A stretch of 32,149 bases of DNA from a candidate division Zixibacteria bacterium SM23_73_3 (GCA_001304155.1 LJUX01000013.1:1-32149), one strand, 5' to 3'. Counted from the stretch's first letter, positions 1 through 9,981 are shown. Notes: generated from the sequence alone by a model not told the origin. Numbers and translations are program-made.

Positions 1-1609
1 CGGCTTCTTCGCTTGTTGGATCAATCCTAATTTGAGAGATTGTGCCTTGCCAAGTTCCCACCGTTCGCATATCCATCGAATAAGTTACAAAGTTATCCCC
101 CGAATTGATTAAGAAATGTTTCACCTTCGCTCCATTCCACTCATTGTCCGCTAAGGTTGTAAAGTAAATTGAAGCCACGTTCCCAGAGCTTACCCTCATT
201 CTCAGATTAACAGTATAATACACTGCGGCGTCAATCCCGAGATCTGCCCAATAGACCATATGTGGATCAATACCTGTCGCAGACGCTCTCAACAATCCAT
301 CAGAGACCTCAAGTACAGACAAATCACACCAAGGAATCCATCCTTCCCTGTCTCCCTCAGTGTTGAACTCCCACGTTAACATCGGATTTTCAGTGGAATG
401 AATGGAATAGATAATATCTCTCGTATCTTGGTAATAACCTGCGATAAGCCACGAGGTTACCTCAACTGTGCCCAGCGGAGCGATGTCAAAAAAGGGCAAG
501 TTGATAAAAGTATTTGTTCCAGCGAAGTAAGGAAACAGCAATGCGGCAAAGTCAGGGAAATGAGTGGTACTGTACAAAGTAAGTCCCATCCCACTACCAT
601 CGACGAACGCTGCCCAATACTCAGTTGATTTAAACACTAAGGTTGAACCCGGAGACGAAGGCACACTCTTTTCAGTTAAGCTATCATAAGACCATGGATT
701 ACCCCCCTCGTAAGTAAATAGCCTGCAGAAATCCCTGTTTACATAGACACAAGGAAATGATTCAACTGTTATTGTGTGGTGATCTGTTCCGAGGTGCGTC
801 ACCTTCCATTTCACCTTCACCGCCTGTCCTTCGAGAGAAGTCCACTGTTCAAAGTAGACATCTGACAAAACTCCTTGATCACTCCCTCCACCTTTGTTAT
901 CCGGATTGTATTCCAGTGGCTGAGTCTTTGTATACATAGAGTCTGTTGATGCTGAGTAGAATAAAACAGAGCTAGGATGGTTGTATTTATCACCGGCTTG
1001 AGTGGGATTCCAACCCCAATTGGGGTCAGTACCGTCAGTGCCTGGATATATGTCACTTCCATCATACAGGCTGAGTTGAAGAAGACGACCTGTGTCATGT
1101 TTATTAACCAAGTTCACACCTTCATAGATGATCTCACTAATTACACCCCCCCAATCCAAATTGAGTCCCACTCTAACTGTGTCATTATCCAGATACACGG
1201 TTCCAAGCTCCACAATTACGTATTGGGTGTTTGGTAATTGAACGCTATCTCCTATTGGGTAATTGATTGCATATACTTTAATGCTGTGAGCGCCGGGTGA
1301 TAAAGCAGGCATGGACCAATCAAACCCATGATAGTCACCCTGAACTTCAGGAATGACTTGTGGAAGCTCAGGATAGTACCCATCGGCTAACGCTTGTCCA
1401 GCGTAAACATCGTCAATATAAATACAGACACATATAGGATCAGTCTCCGCATCCGGGTCATATGCCCAGCCCCAGACGCCGCCGATAGTTGCTAGACATA
1501 CGGAACCAAAAGGATCAGCTGCCCAAATCACTTTAGGAGACATCCAAACCAAAGATGTCAAAACAATCATCACCAATAAAAAAGCTAAGTTTTTCTTGTT
1601 TAATGTCAT
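1..1609 (-). CDS. Secreted multidomain protein (signal peptide, Ig-like 'GWAYDPD' module, beta-rich mutarotase-like central region, C-terminal carbohydrate-binding-like module); C-terminus runs off the window
   Basis: Manual reverse-strand translation from ATG at 1609 is open to position 1 with no stop (about 536 codons): MTLNKKNLAFLLVMIVLTSLVWMSPKVIWAADPFGSVCLATIGGVWGWAYDPDAETDPICVCIYIDDVYAGQ...WGGVISEIIYEGVNLVNKHDTGRLLQLSLYDG...NTEGDREGWIPWCDLSVLEVSDGLLRASATGIDP...TWQGTISQIRIDPTSEEA. Purine-rich RBS AGGGAAG lies upstream. The ORF track missed it because there is no stop inside the window. Confidence 0.85.
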   Translation of the reverse strand, partial: MTLNKKNLAFLLVMIVLTSLVWMSPKVIWAADPFGSVCLATIGGVWGWAYDPDAETDPICVCIYIDDVYAGQALADGYYPELPQVIPEVQGDYHGFDWSMPALSPGAHSIKVYAINYPIGDSVQLPNTQYVIVELGTVYLDNDTVRVGLNLDWGGVISEIIYEGVNLVNKHDTGRLLQLSLYDGSDIYPGTDGTDPNWGWNPTQAGDKYNHPSSVLFYSASTDSMYTKTQPLEYNPDNKGGGSDQGVLSDVYFEQWTSLEGQAVKVKWKVTHLGTDHHTITVESFPCVYVNRDFCRLFTYEGGNPWSYDSLTEKSVPSSPGSTLVFKSTEYWAAFVDGSGMGLTLYSTTHFPDFAALLFPYFAGTNTFINLPFFDIAPLGTVEVTSWLIAGYYQDTRDIIYSIHSTENPMLTWEFNTEGDREGWIPWCDLSVLEVSDGLLRASATGIDPHMVYWADLGIDAAVYYTVNLRMRVSSGNVASIYFTTLADNEWNGAKVKHFLINSGDNFVTYSMDMRTVGTWQGTISQIRIDPTSEEA

Positions 1610-1740
1610 CTGCTTACTTCCCTATAATGTTCAAGCAATAACTCCTACTTTTGCTGGTCAGGGGTACCTTTACCCCTCACCTTTTTATGTTTCGGGGTGT
1701 GAGTATCCCGAAACGACAAATCAACTACTTTTCCTCTCGC

Positions 1741-1783
1741 GTAGCGGTCATCTGACCGCACAGAGGCATGAAGCCTCTGCTAC
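1741..1783. repeat. BIME-like pair of stem-loops facing each other (GTAG-stem-loop / stem-loop-CTAC)
   Basis: GTAGCGGTCATCTGACCGCACAGAGGCATGAAGCCTCTGCTAC: hairpins GCGGTCATCTGACCGC and CAGAGGCATGAAGCCTCTG flanked by GTAG and CTAC. Confidence 0.7.
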
Positions 1784-1800
1784 GCATTCTTATATTATCT

Positions 1801-1837
1801 GTAGGTCGGATATGTCCCCAAATGGGGACTAACCGAC
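1801..1837 (+). repeat. REP-like stem-loop preceded by GTAG; near-identical copy at 25706-25742
   Basis: GTAGGTCGGATATGTCCCCAAATGGGGACTAACCGAC. Confidence 0.7.
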
Positions 1838-1858
1838 AATCAATGGTCCTCGAATTTT

Positions 1859-1891
1859 GTCCGAAAGTCCTAAAGGACATTTCGGACCTAC
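1859..1891 (-). repeat. REP-like stem-loop, inverted orientation (ends CTAC)
   Basis: GTCCGAAAGTCCTAAAGGACATTTCGGACCTAC; reverse complement starts GTAGGTCCGAAATGTCC, the same architecture as 1801-1837. Confidence 0.7.
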
Positions 1892-1982
1892 TCTTAACCT
1901 TTTTATGTTTCGGGGTGAGGGTTCATCCTGAAGGGATTCACCCTGAAGGGCACCCCGAAACAACTGATCTTGACCCTTGACC

Positions 1983-3653
1983 CTAAATTAACGGTGGTTC
2001 TACATATTCCCCAAACACCTCCCGCAGAACGTCGCAGATCTCCCCTTCGGTGGTGTAACAACGCACACAATCTATTAAGGCGGGCATGGTGTTTTCCGTG
2101 CCTTCAGCGACTTTCTTTAAATTCTCCAATGACCTTTTCACTTTGTCATTATCCCTTTTTTCCCGAACTTTCTTAAGATTGTTCACCTGTTCTTTTTCTA
2201 CCTCCGGATCGATCTTTAGGATGGGAATCTCCACCTTCTCATCCTCTAAGACAAATTCATTTATGCCCACCACTATTCTTTCCTTATTTTCTATCTGTTT
2301 TTGATACCGATAAGCCGCCTCGGCGATCTCCCTTTGGAAGTAGCCCTCCTCGATGCATTTTAAAACCCCTCCCCGTCTTTCGATCTCATCGAAATATTTC
2401 TCCGCCTCCTGCTCCATCTTGTTGGTCAAAGACTCCACAAAGTAGGAACCTGCCAGAGGGTCGATGGTATTCGCCACTCCGGTCTCATGGGCGATTAACT
2501 GTTGGGTCCGCAAGGCGATGTGAACCGCCTTCTCCGAGGGAAGAGCGTAAGTCTCATCCATGGAGTTGGTGTGAAGGCTCTGGGTGCCCCCCAGAACACC
2601 GGCTAATGCTTCAAAAGCGGTGCGGATGATGTTGTTCTCCGGCTGTTGGGCGGTGAGACTGCATCCGGCAGTCTGGGTGTGAAATCTCAAAAGCCAGGAT
2701 TCTGGCTTTTTGGCTTTGTATTTCTCTCGCATGTGTCTTGCCCAGATGCGGCGAGCCGCCCGGTATTTGGCGATCTCTTCGAAGAAATCCAGATGGGAAT
2801 TGAAGAAATGCGAAAGCCGAGGAGCAAAATCGTCTACGTCCAATCCTGCCTTGATTGCTGCCTCCACATAGGCAAAACCATCTGCCAGGGTGAAGGCTAA
2901 CTCCTGCACCGCGGTGGAGCCCGCCTCTCTTATGTGATAGCCGGATATGGAGATGGTGTTCCACTTGGGCACATGCTGAGTGCAGAAGGCGATTAAGTCG
3001 GTGATCAATCTCATATGCGGTTCCGGTGGAAAGATCCATTCCTTCTGGGCGATGTATTCTTTTAGAATATCATTTTGCAGGGTTCCGGTAAGCTTCTCTG
3101 AAGGGACCCTCTGTTTTTCGCCCACGGCGATATACATGGCTAAGAGGATGGATGCCGGGGCATTGATGGTCATGGAGGTGGAGATCTTATCCAAACTGAT
3201 CCCATCAAAGATTATCTCCATATCCTGAAGTGAATCGACCGCCACCCCGCAGATTCCTACCTCCCCCACGGAGAGTGGTTGATCCGAATCCCATCCCATC
3301 AAGGTAGGCAGATCAAAAGCCACCGACAGACCGGTCTGACCTCTATTCAAAAGAAAGTGGTATCTTTGGTTGGTCTGGCGAGGGGTGCCCATGCCGGAAA
3401 ACTGCCGCATGGTCCACAGCCGTCCCCGATACATATTTGCCCTTACCCCCCTGGTGTATGGATATTCTCCGGGAAAGCCTATGTCCCGATTATAGTCTAC
3501 ACTCTCAGTATCCAGGGGTGTGTAAAGCTCCTTTACCGGTTCACCGGAGACGGTGATAAATTTTCTTTCTGCAGGAGATTTCGCTTGTTTTAACCCCTCC
3601 TCCCATTTCTTTTGGCGCTGAGCAATTTCATTCGATTTGGTTTGGTTAGACAT
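1983..3653 (-). CDS. Methylmalonyl-CoA mutase, catalytic (large/alpha) subunit without the B12-binding domain
   Basis: [84 protein letters not shown] start preferred over the 3695 start because of the upstream AGAGGTG RBS. Confidence 0.93.
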   Translation of the reverse strand: MSNQTKSNEIAQRQKKWEEGLKQAKSPAERKFITVSGEPVKELYTPLDTESVDYNRDIGFPGEYPYTRGVRANMYRGRLWTMRQFSGMGTPRQTNQRYHFLLNRGQTGLSVAFDLPTLMGWDSDQPLSVGEVGICGVAVDSLQDMEIIFDGISLDKISTSMTINAPASILLAMYIAVGEKQRVPSEKLTGTLQNDILKEYIAQKEWIFPPEPHMRLITDLIAFCTQHVPKWNTISISGYHIREAGSTAVQELAFTLADGFAYVEAAIKAGLDVDDFAPRLSHFFNSHLDFFEEIAKYRAARRIWARHMREKYKAKKPESWLLRFHTQTAGCSLTAQQPENNIIRTAFEALAGVLGGTQSLHTNSMDETYALPSEKAVHIALRTQQLIAHETGVANTIDPLAGSYFVESLTNKMEQEAEKYFDEIERRGGVLKCIEEGYFQREIAEAAYRYQKQIENKERIVVGINEFVLEDEKVEIPILKIDPEVEKEQVNNLKKVREKRDNDKVKRSLENLKKVAEGTENTMPALIDCVRCYTTEGEICDVLREVFGEYVEPPLI

Positions 3654-3766
3654 AAAATCACCTCTTTTGTTTTCAAAAATCTGTCTGTAATTCAAGTAAA
3701 TTTTTTAAGAAATTTAAAAGTGGCATTGAAAAAGTCAAATCTTGCTTTTGGTCTTGAAAGGATTTA

Positions 3767-4717
3767 TCATGCTGAATTGCTTATGTTGATATCGTCTAAG
3801 ATCCTCTCTCCGGCTGAATATGGGTCACCCTCCCCTCGAAAAACTTTCTCTGCCATTTCATCTAAATTCAGAGAGGTGAGAATCTTTTCCCCGATAAGTT
3901 CTCTTATCTTAAGCTCGATGATCTTTTTTATATCTGATTTTATCTGGCTTTTTCTGTGTTTTTCAAAAATGTGGTTGTTTATTATGAATTCTTTATGCTC
4001 AGAGATATTGGATAGCAAAAGATCAATTCTCTTGTTATTCACCGCTTCGGTGGAGATTATGGGATATTCCCACTCTCCTTTTTTTCTGCGGACGTCTAAA
4101 ATCATGTCCAGCTCGGAGACGATCCTATTTGCCCCTTCTCTATCAGATTTATTGACCACGAAAATATCTGCAATCTCCATCAATCCGGCTTTCATGGCCT
4201 GGATGGAATCGCCCGATTCCGGCACCAGCACCACCACGGTGGTATCACAGGCATTGACCACGTCCAGCTCCACCTGTCCCACCCCCACGGTCTCGATCAG
4301 AATAAAATCTTTACCAAAAGCATCCATAACCAAAGCTACCTCCTTGGTGGTGGTGGCCAATCCTCCGTATGATCCTCTGGTGGCCATACTGCGGATGAAA
4401 ACTCCCTTTTGGCTGGTCAGATCCTGCATGCGGATGCGATCTCCCAAGAGGGCACCGCCGGTGAAGGGACTGGTGGGATCGACCGCAATTATTCCCACCC
4501 TTTGGTTATTTTTGACCAACAAAGAGGTAAGCTTGTCCACTATGGTGCTCTTCCCCACTCCTGGAGGGCCGGTAAATCCTACCCGATATGCCTTTCCAGC
4601 TTTAGGGTAAAGTTGAGACAAAATCCTCCTGTAATCGGGAGACTGATTCTCCACATAGGAGATTACCTTGGAGAGCGCCATCCTGTCGCCTTTGTGGAAT
4701 CTTTCAAGGATATTCAT
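3767..4717 (-). CDS. meaB: MeaB/ArgK-family GTPase, chaperone of methylmalonyl-CoA mutase
   Basis: P-loop GFTGPPGVGKSTIVDKL; AVDPTSPFTGGALLGDRIRM; ETVGVGQVELDV; NKSDREGA; adjacent to the mutase. Confidence 0.93.
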   Translation of the reverse strand: MNILERFHKGDRMALSKVISYVENQSPDYRRILSQLYPKAGKAYRVGFTGPPGVGKSTIVDKLTSLLVKNNQRVGIIAVDPTSPFTGGALLGDRIRMQDLTSQKGVFIRSMATRGSYGGLATTTKEVALVMDAFGKDFILIETVGVGQVELDVVNACDTTVVVLVPESGDSIQAMKAGLMEIADIFVVNKSDREGANRIVSELDMILDVRRKKGEWEYPIISTEAVNNKRIDLLLSNISEHKEFIINNHIFEKHRKSQIKSDIKKIIELKIRELIGEKILTSLNLDEMAEKVFRGEGDPYSAGERILDDINISNSA

Positions 4718-4774
4718 GTAAGTTTCAAAAGGATTCTTCGTGGTTTACAACTTACTGTTTTCCTAAAAAAGAAC

Positions 4775-6490
4775 TTAGACTGTTTGCTCTGAGATTCTCA
4801 AGTCTTTTATCCTGAGCTGAATTTTATAGGTATCGTTCCAGAAGTTGGTCTCCACCACATACGCCAGATCAATGCGGATTCCCTTCATGGAGAGGAGTTT
4901 TGACATATCTCCCATCCCGAAACCTATGCAGTCAAAGACCGGACCTTCTTTTTTCACCCGCAAACGGAGATGATTGTTACCCACCACATGCGGTTCACCC
5001 CAGATATGCAAGTCTCGCGTCGAAAAGACCGGCCGCATATTCTGGGGACCAAAGGGTGCGAAAATGTCCAGCACACCGACCAGTTCCGGATTAATCTGTT
5101 CTAACTCCAACTCGGAATCGATTGACAGTCGAGGAATTAAATCATCTCTGGAAAGCTTCTTATCCGATACTTTTTTGAACTTCTCCCGGAAGGGATGGAT
5201 CTTCTCTGGCAAAATGGAAAGCCCAGCCGCATATTTATGACCACCGTATTGAACCAGATATTCTTCACATTCCCTTAAAGCCTCATACAGATGGAATCCG
5301 GGAATGCTTCGGGCAGAGCCCTTTCCTTCAGCCCCATCAATGGCGATCATGATGGTGGGGCGGTGGAACCTTTCCACCAGGCGAGAGGCAACAATTCCGA
5401 TAACCCCTTGATGCCAGCCAGAGGAAGCTAAAACTATGGCTTTGTCGGTAGCTAAATCCGCATCCTGTCCGATCAGATCGAGGGCTTCCTTTAGAGTGAT
5501 CTCGTCGATGTCTCTTCTACGTCGATTCTCATCGTCTAAAATCCGGGCCATCTCAGAAGCTTTAGACTCATCCCGGGTGGTAAGTAGTTTGATAGCCAGA
5601 TCGGCATCTCCCAATCTGCCTATTGCATTTATTCGGGGAGCCAAGATAAAGACCACCTGCCCGGTTCCAATCTTTTGACCTAATATTCCGGAGACGAATA
5701 TAAGAGACTTCAGACCGGGTTTGGTGGTTTTGGCTATCTGAGCCATTCCAAATTTAGTGAATATTCTATTCTCACCTACTAAAGGGACGATGTCGGCGGC
5801 GGTTCCCAAAGCCACCAGATCCAGGTGATCCTGCAGCTCACTCTCCTCCTGCCCCAATCTTCTGTAAATAGCTTGAGCAAATTTGAAAGCCACTCCTACT
5901 CCGGAGAGTTCACCTCCCGGGTAGCCTTCCTCTATGATCTTGGGATTTATGATGGCACAAGCATTGGGCAAAATCTCTTTGGGCTCGTGATGATCGGTAA
6001 TGATGGTGTCGATTCCTTTGCTTTTAGCAAAGGTAACCTCCTCCACTGCGGTGATTCCACAGTCGACTGAAATGATCAACCTCACTCCCCGCTTTTCCGA
6101 CTCCTGGATGCCTTCCTTTGATAGACCGTAGCCTTCATTCAAACGATTAGGCAGGTAATAGGTAACCTCTGCCCCTAACTTGTTCAATACCAGAAACAAA
6201 AGAGAGGTGGAGGTTATTCCGTCCACGTCATAATCGCCAAAGATCATGATCTTCTCCCTCTCCTTCAAGGCACGGATGACTCTTTCCACCCCTTTTTGCA
6301 TGCCCGACAGAAGAAATGGATCCAGAAGGTTATCCAGCGAAGGAGATAAGAACCCTTCGGCTTTGCTTATTGTATCCAGACCCCGGGTGACCAGAATTCT
6401 GGTGGCCACCTGAGGCAGAGAAAACTCTGATGACAGTTGGTTCACCGCACGCTGATCTGGCTCAGGTAGCAATTCCCATTTTAGCTTCAT
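4775..6490 (-). CDS. recJ: Single-stranded-DNA-specific exonuclease RecJ
   Basis: DHH-family motifs FGDYDVDGITS, SVDCGIT, TDHHEP; DHHA1 region GGHKYAAGLSI. Confidence 0.95.
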   Translation of the reverse strand: MKLKWELLPEPDQRAVNQLSSEFSLPQVATRILVTRGLDTISKAEGFLSPSLDNLLDPFLLSGMQKGVERVIRALKEREKIMIFGDYDVDGITSTSLLFLVLNKLGAEVTYYLPNRLNEGYGLSKEGIQESEKRGVRLIISVDCGITAVEEVTFAKSKGIDTIITDHHEPKEILPNACAIINPKIIEEGYPGGELSGVGVAFKFAQAIYRRLGQEESELQDHLDLVALGTAADIVPLVGENRIFTKFGMAQIAKTTKPGLKSLIFVSGILGQKIGTGQVVFILAPRINAIGRLGDADLAIKLLTTRDESKASEMARILDDENRRRRDIDEITLKEALDLIGQDADLATDKAIVLASSGWHQGVIGIVASRLVERFHRPTIMIAIDGAEGKGSARSIPGFHLYEALRECEEYLVQYGGHKYAAGLSILPEKIHPFREKFKKVSDKKLSRDDLIPRLSIDSELELEQINPELVGVLDIFAPFGPQNMRPVFSTRDLHIWGEPHVVGNNHLRLRVKKEGPVFDCIGFGMGDMSKLLSMKGIRIDLAYVVETNFWNDTYKIQLRIKDLRISEQTV

Positions 6491-6504
6491 CTACATCTTT
6501 CCTA

Positions 6505-8271
6505 TCACTGAGACACAAACTTATATAGCACCGCCCCCAATCCAGACGGCGCTTTGTAAATGTTCACCAGCTCAAGCCTTAAGTCTTCTGGGACTTTTGA
6601 TCGATCATTTAGCGGCTCCAAAAGAAAGGACAGGTCGTCTCGCCATGAAGCTTCCTTTCCCAGACTTACAAGTAGATGGCTCACCTTGTTTTTTTCAGCG
6701 AACCAGACTATCCTTTCATATGGAACAAAGGGGACGGTAAAGACCGGCCGGTTGCAGTAGAAGAGGAATGAATCTCCGGAAAGAAACATCACCACTGCAT
6801 CCTGTGGCAGGATCTGATCTGCCCACAATCCTAACTTTTTGAACTCCTCTGATTCCAACTTCAAATTCCCAAAGATCTTTTGATGATTTTCCGCCATTTC
6901 GTTTGCCTTAACCAAGGAGAAAACCGACAGAATCGCTACGAATAAAAGAACCACGAAAGACCCGAGGGTAAAACTCTGAGCGGGTCTTGTACCTTTGGAA
7001 AGTTCAGCTACCGCCTTTCGAATATTTAAAATCCCTCCCACCGACAGCAAGATCAAAAGGGGAGAGTAAGGTTCAAGAAGTCGCCCAGCGGGGATGAAAA
7101 AAATGGGCATGGTGAGTAGGGGAGAGAATGCACATAAGAGGAAAACTCTTTTTTTCCATCCTTCTTTGTCCACCTTCCAGGAAAATATATAGAACAAAGA
7201 CAAAAAAAGAAAGGGTAAGAAGAAGAGATTTATCTTTTTTACACCATTCCAAGCGTTTCTGAAATAGTTGCTAAAAAAACCGGGAGAAGTAACAAAGCTT
7301 ATGATGTTCTCCTCGCCCAGAAGCACCTTTCCCTTGATTTCACCCTCCTCAGTCAATCCGCCCAGCACCTCAGCAAAAGCTTTTCTTTGCTGAAGATAGT
7401 TCAATCCCTTGGAGTAAGCTTTCTGCTTGAGAATATTATGAGCTGTTTTTCCACTCAAAATCCAGTGCCCGGTTTGGGAATGCATGAAATTGATGTAAGG
7501 GAAGGCCAAAATGAGAAAACTCACCAGAGAGATCAAAAGCATAACAAAAGAATGCGATTTTTTGCTGGTCCTATTTTTTATCTGAATTATCACAAACAAC
7601 AAAACTATAGCAACGAAAGCCACCAAAAACTCCGGACGGGTAAGATAACAAACTCCACCGAAGATTCCGAAGAGGGAGGCGTAAAGAAACGATCTTTTTG
7701 AGATGAAAAGCCATGCGCAAAAGAGGGTGGTCAAAAGAAAAAATGTATAGGTGGCTTCAGATAAAGGAACCCCCGAGATCACCACAAGGGCGGGAAAAAA
7801 GATCATTAAGACTGAACCCAAGTAAGCCGACTTATAATCGAAGACATTTCTTGCCAAAAAGAAAAAAGGCACCACCACCAGGCTTCCCAGAAATAAAGAG
7901 ACCGCAGAAGTGGCGGTTTCCAAAGTTCCCACCACAATTGAGAAAATGAATATCATAAACGGATATAACGGCGACCATACCACCGACCACCAGTGAAGGC
8001 CCTGTCCGTTTATGATACCCCAGGAGATCTTGGCATATATGGCCGCATCTCCAGTAAGCGGAGCTTCAAAATATTTGAGAAGAGAGAGTCGTATGAAAAA
8101 GGCGGTCAGAAATAAAATACCCAGAATGGTCAGGCTGACCCATCTTTTTTTGAGGAGATTGTCTACCTTTTGGGAGACTGAATCGACTTCGGTTTTTTTA
8201 TCCTTTTGAGAGTAGCTGGCCTTAGTTTTCTTTTTTTTCTTCATGGGCTGGACTTTGCGATCTTTTGCCAA
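6505..8271 (-). CDS. Multi-pass membrane glycosyltransferase (PMT/ArnT-like, GT39/GT83 type)
   Basis: Lys-rich N-terminus then many TM segments; LTGDAAIYAKISWGIINGQGLHWWSVVWSPLYPFMIFIFS; YLTRPEFLVAF; C-terminal soluble domain. Confidence 0.75.
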   Translation of the reverse strand: MAKDRKVQPMKKKKKTKASYSQKDKKTEVDSVSQKVDNLLKKRWVSLTILGILFLTAFFIRLSLLKYFEAPLTGDAAIYAKISWGIINGQGLHWWSVVWSPLYPFMIFIFSIVVGTLETATSAVSLFLGSLVVVPFFFLARNVFDYKSAYLGSVLMIFFPALVVISGVPLSEATYTFFLLTTLFCAWLFISKRSFLYASLFGIFGGVCYLTRPEFLVAFVAIVLLFVIIQIKNRTSKKSHSFVMLLISLVSFLILAFPYINFMHSQTGHWILSGKTAHNILKQKAYSKGLNYLQQRKAFAEVLGGLTEEGEIKGKVLLGEENIISFVTSPGFFSNYFRNAWNGVKKINLFFLPFLFLSLFYIFSWKVDKEGWKKRVFLLCAFSPLLTMPIFFIPAGRLLEPYSPLLILLSVGGILNIRKAVAELSKGTRPAQSFTLGSFVVLLFVAILSVFSLVKANEMAENHQKIFGNLKLESEEFKKLGLWADQILPQDAVVMFLSGDSFLFYCNRPVFTVPFVPYERIVWFAEKNKVSHLLVSLGKEASWRDDLSFLLEPLNDRSKVPEDLRLELVNIYKAPSGLGAVLYKFVSQ

Positions 8272-8307
8272 GGACTACAGGTGATCTTTAAACCGAGTTT
8301 GCCGCGC

Positions 8308-8334
8308 GTAGCTGAGGCTTTATGCCTCAGTTAC
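8308..8334. repeat. REP-like stem-loop preceded by GTAG
   Basis: GTAGCTGAGGCTTTATGCCTCAGTTAC. Confidence 0.65.
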
Positions 8335-8601
8335 ACTAAAATACACTCTCTGCTCTCGAAAAGCAAAGAAATCTTTTTGACTTTTTTTAAGTATCTGTGG
8401 TCTCTGAATATCTAAAACCTGCAGGGGGAAGTTTTTAAACTTTTTGAAAGACTTCACTCGGCCGGGATAAATTCCCGCTCCCACGCTTCCAACAACCCCA
8501 CTCATAGAGCAGGGCATTCGGCCTTGCTCCGTCTTTTCAGGTGTTCTGGGATTTGTCTTCTTTTTAACGCAGAGTTTTTTAACGGAGCCAATAAAAGAAA
8601 T

Positions 8602-9039
8602 TGCCAGAGCAGAAAATAAGCCGAGTTCTGTTCCCTTCGATCCCGCCGTCGGCGGGACTCGGGACGATGATCATCTATCTGGGTCCTTTGTTGCCAAAGG
8701 ACTCAAGCGACCTACCCGGAAGTTACCCTTTGCCTTCGGCTCAGGACGAATCCCTGGTCTTAAGGTTAGGGACGAGGCGGGCAACCTCTTTCTTCCTTAC
8801 TTGGTCTTGCTCTCAGGTGGGGTTTGCCCGGACCCGTGTTACCACGGGTACGGGTGGTCTCTTACACCACCTTTTCACCCTTAGCCAAATGGCCGGTCTG
8901 TTTTCTGTGGCACTTTCCGTCCCTTCAGGATTAACCCTGACGGGCCCACGCGTTACGTGGCACCTTGCCCTGGAGAGCTCGGACTTTCCTCCTCCCCCGC
9001 CAAAGGTGGGGGAAGCGATCATCTATTCTGCTCTGGCAA
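8602..9039 (-). ncRNA. rnpB: RNase P RNA, bacterial A-type
   Basis: Reverse strand carries GAGGAAAGTCCGAGCTC near the 5' end and ACAGAACTCGGCTTA near the 3' end; termini TTGCCAGAGCAGAA / TTCTGCTCTGGCAA form the closing P1 stem. Confidence 0.96.
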
Positions 9040-9216
9040 CTCTAACTCACCTTTGCATAACCTCTCTTTTAAACTGAAGCCAACCAATAAAGATACGCTT
9101 TTTTCTGTCAAAACGAGAGTTTGATCTTCGTAACCTCAAGTACTCTGCTCGTTCGTCACCGAATCATCCTGGATGGACAAGATGTCTTTTATCAACAATG
9201 TTCGCTAGCTGGCACT

Positions 9217-9981
9217 TCAAAAGCCTTCCTTCTCGATAATGGCAACGCACCATGATTGTTCCGAACCGAAAAAACGTTTGACTCGCCAGCCAGTGCCGTC
9301 CAAAATGTTCTGCATCTCATTTTCTGACACCAACAGGTAATCAAACCAGGGGGTCGCATATTTTTTGTACCTAACCCGCAGCCTTACTTGCCCGGACATT
9401 CTGCCCCTCTTTCTGTTGAATTTGTGATATTCAAAATGGGCAGGTTCATCAGTTTTGTATGGGTCCATGCTCTCTGCTATAATCCTCGCCCTCTGGGGGG
9501 TGATTTTGTGGAATCTTTTCAGCAGTCGCTTTGCGCTGTTGAAACTCCCGAATAGTCCAAAGTTGTTGCCCAACATGAGCAGAGTGTCAAATTTTCCTAT
9601 TCGTGAACTAACCTGGGTAATAGATACCAACTTTGCTTTTTTGAGACCCCTAAGTTTACAGACTTTTATTGCCAGAGGGGATACATCTATTCCTAAAACA
9701 TCAAATCCCCTTTTCTGAAGATAGAGACAGTGCCTTCCAGCCCCACAGCCTATATCCAATACCTTGCCTCTCACATATCGCATCGCCTTCTTTTCGTGCG
9801 GCGGCCAATCCTTAAATTTGGAAAAATATACCTTGGGCGCATTTGTAGGAGTAATGAAGCCATCATCTCTTTCTGCAATTTCAAAGCCGCCCTTACCTTT
9901 AAGGTAGTCGTACATTGCGTAACCGTGTGCGTCCTGGTAATCTTTCATGAGTTCATCTCTTCCAGAGCTTGACAATTTCAA
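9217..9981 (-). CDS. Class I SAM-dependent methyltransferase
   Basis: Motif I VLDIGCGAGRHCLYLQKRGFDVLGIDVSPLAI; LLMLGNNFGLFGS. Start may be the internal Met at about 9948. Confidence 0.85.
   Translation of the reverse strand: MKLSSSGRDELMKDYQDAHGYAMYDYLKGKGGFEIAERDDGFITPTNAPKVYFSKFKDWPPHEKKAMRYVRGKVLDIGCGAGRHCLYLQKRGFDVLGIDVSPLAIKVCKLRGLKKAKLVSITQVSSRIGKFDTLLMLGNNFGLFGSFNSAKRLLKRFHKITPQRARIIAESMDPYKTDEPAHFEYHKFNRKRGRMSGQVRLRVRYKKYATPWFDYLLVSENEMQNILDGTGWRVKRFFGSEQSWCVAIIEKEGF

Larger units (their letters stand above)
1679..1981. repeat. Intergenic repeat cluster: two copies of ACCTTTTTATGTTTCGGGGTG (1679-1699, 1897-1917), each opening a hairpin closed by CCCGAAA, with REP-like stem-loops between them
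   Basis: Direct read: 21-bp identical repeats; TTTCGGGG...CCCGAAAC and TTTCGGGGTG...CACCCCGAAAC inverted repeats. Confidence 0.75.

Noticed and set aside
398-1237. Small plus/minus ORFs (76, 60, 93, 86 aa)
   Set aside because: Shadows of the long minus-strand secreted-protein ORF that runs off the window edge.
1679-1981. CRISPR array
   Set aside because: Repeats are only two copies, with palindromes of differing sequence and no regular spacers; no cas genes.
3612-4610. 332-aa plus-strand ORF
   Set aside because: Antisense to meaB; low-complexity Ser/Ile-rich translation with no family resemblance.
8601-9077. 158-aa plus-strand ORF
   Set aside because: Lies on the opposite strand of RNase P RNA.
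9120-9180. Diverged similarity to the reverse complement of about 32005-32040 (GTTCnTCACnGAnTCATCCTG)
   Set aside because: Short and imperfect; cannot be separated from chance without a genome-wide search.
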